Assembly (NCBI GenBank): GCA_002432565.1
Contig: DJFP01000083.1
Span: 1 to 8,901 of the forward strand
Length of the DNA stretch: 8,901 nucleotides
DNA from: Flavobacteriales bacterium UBA5869
Lineage (GTDB): Bacteria > Bacteroidota > Bacteroidia > Flavobacteriales_D > Crocinitomicaceae
Direction of reading: 5' to 3'
In this document: piece after piece, positions 5,708 through 8,901 of the stretch
How the letters are laid out: each line of letters opens with the position of its first letter
Numbering within the stretch: position 1 is the first letter of the stretch
The notes under the pieces: generated by a model
Seen by the model: the letters and a program-made list of their open reading frames with translations, nothing else
Database searches by the model: none
What the model was told of the DNA's origin: nothing
Position numbers and translations under genes: made by a program

Positions 5708-8700
5708 ATGAGGCCTGTTATACTCTCCATATTACTACTATTAATAACCACTTCTTTATTCAGCCAGAAAGCCAAGAATGGGGATTATACGGTCACAACA
5801 GCCGGAACGGTATTGAATGCTTACACAAATGTGACAGCCAATATCAGTGCAGGAGCAACTTCATTAACAGTAGCTTCGAGTGCTTTGACCAACTCTACGA
5901 ATCTTACAACTCCGCTTGGGGCAGGCGATTTGATTTTAATCATTCAGATGCAGGGAGCAGATATGAATATTAACATCACTCCAACTTTTAATTGGGGCGG
6001 AAATTATACCGTTTCGAACGAAGCGATGAATGCAGGCGATTTTAATAATTATCGTGCTGAATTCGGAACAGTAACCAGCTACAATAATTCTGGTAAATAC
6101 GAATATGCAGAAGTACTTTCCATTCCGAATGCAACAACCATTAATGTAAGATGTGCTTTAAAGAATTCTTATACCGTAACAGGTCATGTACAAGTAGTGC
6201 GAGTTCCCCGCCTTGGTAACCTTACTTTAAATGCAAACTCAACTGTTGTACCTGGGTTTTGGAATGGGAGCGCAGTGATTGCTGGGGGCTGGAACGGAAC
6301 AACAGGAGGGATAGTAGCTTTGGAAGTAAATGGAATCATGAGTTTTGGGACAAATTCCAGGGTTATTGCTTCCGGTTATGGATTTAGAGGAGGTGCTGTT
6401 GACAATACTTCTAATGGGCCTGGAAATGCAGCTGATGTGGGAAAACCCGGATATTCTGCAGCTTCAGAAGGGGCTGAAAAAGGAGAGGGAATCGGAGGTG
6501 CTGCGACTGCTACTGGCGAATTAACAGTTAATTACTATTCAAGATATGGAATGGGAGCAGCTGCCAATGGTGGCGGCGGTGGAAATTACAAAAATGCGGG
6601 CGGTGGTGGTGGTGCCAACGTTGGAACAGGAGCTTATACAGGAACTGGGGTTTTAAATCCGACTTATGCAGCCTTTTATGCTTTAGAGCCTTTATCAGCG
6701 AATAGTTCAGGAGGAGGAAGAGGTGGATATTCCGGTGCACAAAACAATCAGAATGAAGCAACTGTTGGGCCTAATAATTCAGCATGGCAGGCTGATAGCA
6801 GAAGAAAAGAAGGTGGATTGGGAGGACATCCCTTAACATATGACGCAACTCGTGTATTCATGGGCGGCGGCGGCGGCGCAGGTGAAATGGATAATAACCA
6901 GGGCGGAGGTGGCGGAGCCGGCGGAGGAATTGTCTTTTTGCAATCTTATGGAAGTATTACAGGAACCGGGATTATTGAAGCAAACGGTGCAAATGGGCAG
7001 AATTCAAATCCATCAAATGCACCGAATCCAGGAAGTTTTTCTAACGCTAAGTTAGGAGTTGACGGAGCTGGTGGTGCCGGCGGAGGTGGTGCGATCATCA
7101 TTTCAAATGGAACAGCACTTCCTGCAACTTTGACATTGAGTGCAACCGGAGGAAATGGCGGAAATAATGCCTTGTCTTTCGGTGCTTTAGCGTCAGGAGT
7201 AGAAGCTGATGGTCCAGGTGGCGGTGGCGCCGGTGGTATGATTGCCTATACTTCCGGTTCTCCGGTTCAAAATGTTTCCGGAGGATTAAATGGTACGGTA
7301 ACTACTGTTGGAACAACAAATATTGTAGCAAACTTCCCTCCAAATGGTGCCACTAACGGTGCATCTGGTATGAGTTCAATCGCTCAGCCATTTTATAACT
7401 TAATCGCAAACAATGCATCTATTTGCAGCGGAAATACTGCAAACTTATCGGTGACGGTTCAGGGAACTTTACCTGCTCCAATCACCAATGCAAACATTAC
7501 CTGGTATACTTCCTATACCGGAAATACTTCTGTTGGGACAGGATTAACTTTCACAACACCTGTTTTAACAGCAACAACAACGTATTATGTCGGATTTTGT
7601 CCGAACGGCACATTCAGAATTCCTGTTACAGTGACGGTAGGCGGACCAACTATTTCAGGAACAGCTGTTGTAACGGATGCAACCTGTTCTACGGGAGGTT
7701 CTATTACCGGGTTAACTATTTCTGGCGGAGCGCCGGCCGTTACAATTACGTGGAATGGGGTGACAACACCAACCATGAATTTAAGCAACGCAGCAGCCGG
7801 ATCTTATACGGTAACGGTAACAGATGGTATCGGTTGTACGGCAACTTCCGGACCTTATACCATTAATGGTACTGGCGGACCTTCAATTAATTCTACTAAC
7901 ATGCTGGTTACTAACGCTTCCTGTTTGGGTGGAGGCGGATCAATCACCGGAATTACTGCAACCGGAACCGGTTTGACATACAACTGGAACACCGGAGCTT
8001 ATTCAACATTGGATATTACAGGTTTGAATGCCGGGAATTACAGCCTGGTGGTTACAGATAATAACGGTTGTACAGCTTCCCTCGGACCAATTAACGTTGG
8101 TCAGAACCAGGGACCTGTAGTGAGTACTACTAACATGGTCGTGACTGGAACTACCTGCGGATTGAACAACGGGAGCATTGCAGGAATTACTGCAACCGGA
8201 ACAGGTTTGACCTATAACTGGAATGCGGGAGCTTACGCTACTTTAGATATTACAGGTTTACCGGGCGGGAATTACAATTTGGTGGTCACCGACAATATCG
8301 GGTGTACAGCTGCTGCCGGACCAATTACAATAGGAACATCAAGCGCTCCTGTGATCAATACCGCTTCCATTTCAGTTACTGATGCACACTGCGGGCAATC
8401 GAACGGAGCAATTTCAGGATTAAGCATTTCAGGTGGACAGCCGGCTTACACTTACAACTGGAATTCAGGAGCATATTCTACGTTGAATCTCACGAATATC
8501 CCCGCAGGAAATTACACGCTGCAGGTTACGGATAACCTGGGATGTCTTGCAAATGCAGGTCCGTTTACGGTGAATGATATTGCAGGTCCGGTAATTAATA
8601 CGGCAAGTATGGTCATTTCGGATGAAACGTGCGCCGGAAATGACGGAGCGATAACAGGTATAACAGCTACCGGAACCGGAACATTGACTTATAATTGGAA

Positions 8701-8901
8701 TCTGGCGGTTAGTCCTACTTTAGACCATACGAATATTCCGGGTGGAACTTACGGTTTGTTGGTGTCCGATGCATTCGGGTGTAATGCTGTTGCCGGTCCT
8801 TTCACTGTAGGGTTGTCTCCGGGCCCTTCTATTAATACAACCAATATGGTCGTTACAGGAACTACTTGTGGGTTGAATAACGGAAGCATTACAGGAATTA
8901 C
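5708..8901 (+). CDS. Large exported SprB-repeat surface protein with glycine-rich N-terminal region (3' end outside window)
   Basis: The frame is open from the ATG at 5708 to the window end: 1064 codons with no stop, so the protein is larger. Residues 1-19 or so are a signal peptide (MRPVILSILLLLITTSLFSQ). Residues about 25-210 form an N-terminal module with LILIIQMQGAD (76-86), VQVVRVP (161-167) and WNGTTGGIVALEV (195-207), a pattern I have seen at the front of other Bacteroidota exported proteins. Residues about 208-520 are Gly-rich. An Ig-like domain with a likely C573-C631 disulfide follows, then SprB-type repeats from residue 646. SprB is the gliding adhesin of Flavobacterium johnsoniae and related proteins are carried by the type IX secretion system. 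A surface adhesin or matrix role is inferred. The sorting domain that would confirm type IX export lies beyond the window. It need not be the SprB orthologue, as the repeat is widespread. Confidence 0.85.
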   Translation, partial: MRPVILSILLLLITTSLFSQKAKNGDYTVTTAGTVLNAYTNVTANISAGATSLTVASSALTNSTNLTTPLGAGDLILIIQMQGADMNINITPTFNWGGNYTVSNEAMNAGDFNNYRAEFGTVTSYNNSGKYEYAEVLSIPNATTINVRCALKNSYTVTGHVQVVRVPRLGNLTLNANSTVVPGFWNGSAVIAGGWNGTTGGIVALEVNGIMSFGTNSRVIASGYGFRGGAVDNTSNGPGNAADVGKPGYSAASEGAEKGEGIGGAATATGELTVNYYSRYGMGAAANGGGGGNYKNAGGGGGANVGTGAYTGTGVLNPTYAAFYALEPLSANSSGGGRGGYSGAQNNQNEATVGPNNSAWQADSRRKEGGLGGHPLTYDATRVFMGGGGGAGEMDNNQGGGGGAGGGIVFLQSYGSITGTGIIEANGANGQNSNPSNAPNPGSFSNAKLGVDGAGGAGGGGAIIISNGTALPATLTLSATGGNGGNNALSFGALASGVEADGPGGGGAGGMIAYTSGSPVQNVSGGLNGTVTTVGTTNIVANFPPNGATNGASGMSSIAQPFYNLIANNASICSGNTANLSVTVQGTLPAPITNANITWYTSYTGNTSVGTGLTFTTPVLTATTTYYVGFCPNGTFRIPVTVTVGGPTISGTAVVTDATCSTGGSITGLTISGGAPAVTITWNGVTTPTMNLSNAAAGSYTVTVTDGIGCTATSGPYTINGTGGPSINSTNMLVTNASCLGGGGSITGITATGTGLTYNWNTGAYSTLDITGLNAGNYSLVVTDNNGCTASLGPINVGQNQGPVVSTTNMVVTGTTCGLNNGSIAGITATGTGLTYNWNAGAYATLDITGLPGGNYNLVVTDNIGCTAAAGPITIGTSSAPVINTASISVTDAHCGQSNGAISGLSISGGQPAYTYNWNSGAYSTLNLTNIPAGNYTLQVTDNLGCLANAGPFTVNDIAGPVINTASMVISDETCAGNDGAITGITATGTGTLTYNWNLAVSPTLDHTNIPGGTYGLLVSDAFGCNAVAGPFTVGLSPGPSINTTNMVVTGTTCGLNNGSITGI
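6299..7268 (+). other. Glycine-rich region of the SprB-like protein
   Basis: At residues about 198-520 the protein is very rich in Gly, with Ala, Asn, Ser and Thr. There are four dense Gly clusters: NGGGGGNYKNAGGGGG (about 6563-6613), FMGGGGGAGE with NQGGGGGAGGG (6857-6928), GAGGAGGGGAIII (about 7064-7103) and GPGGGGAGG (about 7211-7237). Strand-like segments such as IVFLQSYGSI and IIEANGANG lie between them. The alternation suggests a beta-rich fibrous or solenoid-like stalk with flexible loops, which is inference. One cluster is encoded by five GGC codons in a row (6863-6877). Confidence 0.7.
7409..7642 (+). other. Ig-like domain of the SprB-like protein
   Basis: Residues 568-645 show the Bacteroidota Ig-like pattern: a first cysteine in ASICSGNTANLSV (C573), a core tryptophan in ITWYTS, a TTPVLTATTTYYV strand pair and a second cysteine in GFCPNG (C631). 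It probably folds as one disulfide-linked beta-sandwich joining the Gly-rich region to the repeats. Confidence 0.65.
7643..8901 (+). repeat. Tandem SprB-type repeats, five full units and a partial sixth
   Basis: Units start at 7643, 7877, 8111, 8345, 8585 and 8822, with lengths of 234, 234, 234, 240 and 237 bases (78-80 residues). The sixth is cut by the window end. Each follows the pattern GP-x-I-x-T...C...G-S-I-T-G-I...Y-N-W-N...G-x-Y-x-L-x-V-T-D-x-x-G-C. Each complete unit has two cysteines about 50 residues apart (C660 and C710 in the first), so a disulfide per unit is likely. The first unit is the most divergent, with TWNG in place of YNWN. Units two and three are closest to each other in the middle, and unit six matches unit three at its front. 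The repeats are coding, in frame and diverged at synonymous sites. Confidence 0.88.

Noticed and set aside
7423..7866. 147-codon open frame in another frame within the SprB-like gene
   Set aside because: It lies wholly inside the repeat-bearing gene. Its Asn/Cys/Tyr-rich translation is an out-of-frame reading of Thr/Gly-rich repeats.
7643..8901. Tandem repeats as a possible CRISPR array or non-coding satellite
   Set aside because: Units are 234-240 bases, in frame, without spacers, and encode a known protein repeat with conserved cysteines.
1..8901. RNA genes, insertion sequences, phage or defence genes
   Set aside because: I saw no tRNA or rRNA-like sequence, no transposase or integrase frame, and no known defence domain. 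The window reads as core and surface-protein genes.

Overview
The window looks like ordinary chromosomal DNA from a member of the Bacteroidota, most likely Flavobacteriales. A Fluviicola/Crocinitomicaceae-like organism is my best guess, but that is inference only. The signs are TAnnTTTG promoter boxes, little sign of Shine-Dalgarno sequences, a ClpC-type unfoldase, and a large exported protein with SprB-type repeats, a repeat family best known from gliding and type IX secretion bacteria.

Layout: (1) 1-1044, + strand: the 3' end of a ClpC-type AAA+ unfoldase gene. (2) 1137-2000, + strand: an exported protein of unknown function with a calcium-loop-like segment. (3) 2054-2440, - strand: a small soluble protein I do not recognise, convergent with the previous gene. 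(4) 2677-3555, + strand: folD, the bifunctional folate enzyme. (5) 3598-5091, - strand: a dihydrolipoamide-dehydrogenase-fold flavoprotein that has lost both redox-active cysteines. (6) 5158-5640, + strand: a YkgJ-type cysteine-cluster protein. (7) 5708 to the window end, + strand: the first 1064 residues of a large exported protein with a signal peptide, a conserved N-terminal module, a glycine-rich region, an Ig-like domain and at least five and a third SprB-type repeats.

Three strong palindromes sit just downstream of stop codons: after clpC, between the two convergent genes at about 2.0 kb, and between folD and the flavoprotein gene. Two of them share an identical 12-base core (TGCGATTAATCG) and the third has the same GGG...CCC-type arms with another core. 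They look like one family of REP-like elements that may also act as transcription terminators. No transposase is present in the window.

The genes do not form one pathway. They are mostly separate transcription units: proteolysis (ClpC), one-carbon metabolism (FolD), redox (flavoprotein), metal-cluster-type protein (YkgJ family) and cell surface (SprB-like protein). I see no defence system, CRISPR array, RNA gene, insertion sequence or obviously novel multi-gene system. The points most worth a second look are the cysteine-less flavoprotein, the palindrome family, promoter boxes that abut start codons (possible leaderless transcripts), and the architecture and repeat history of the SprB-like protein.
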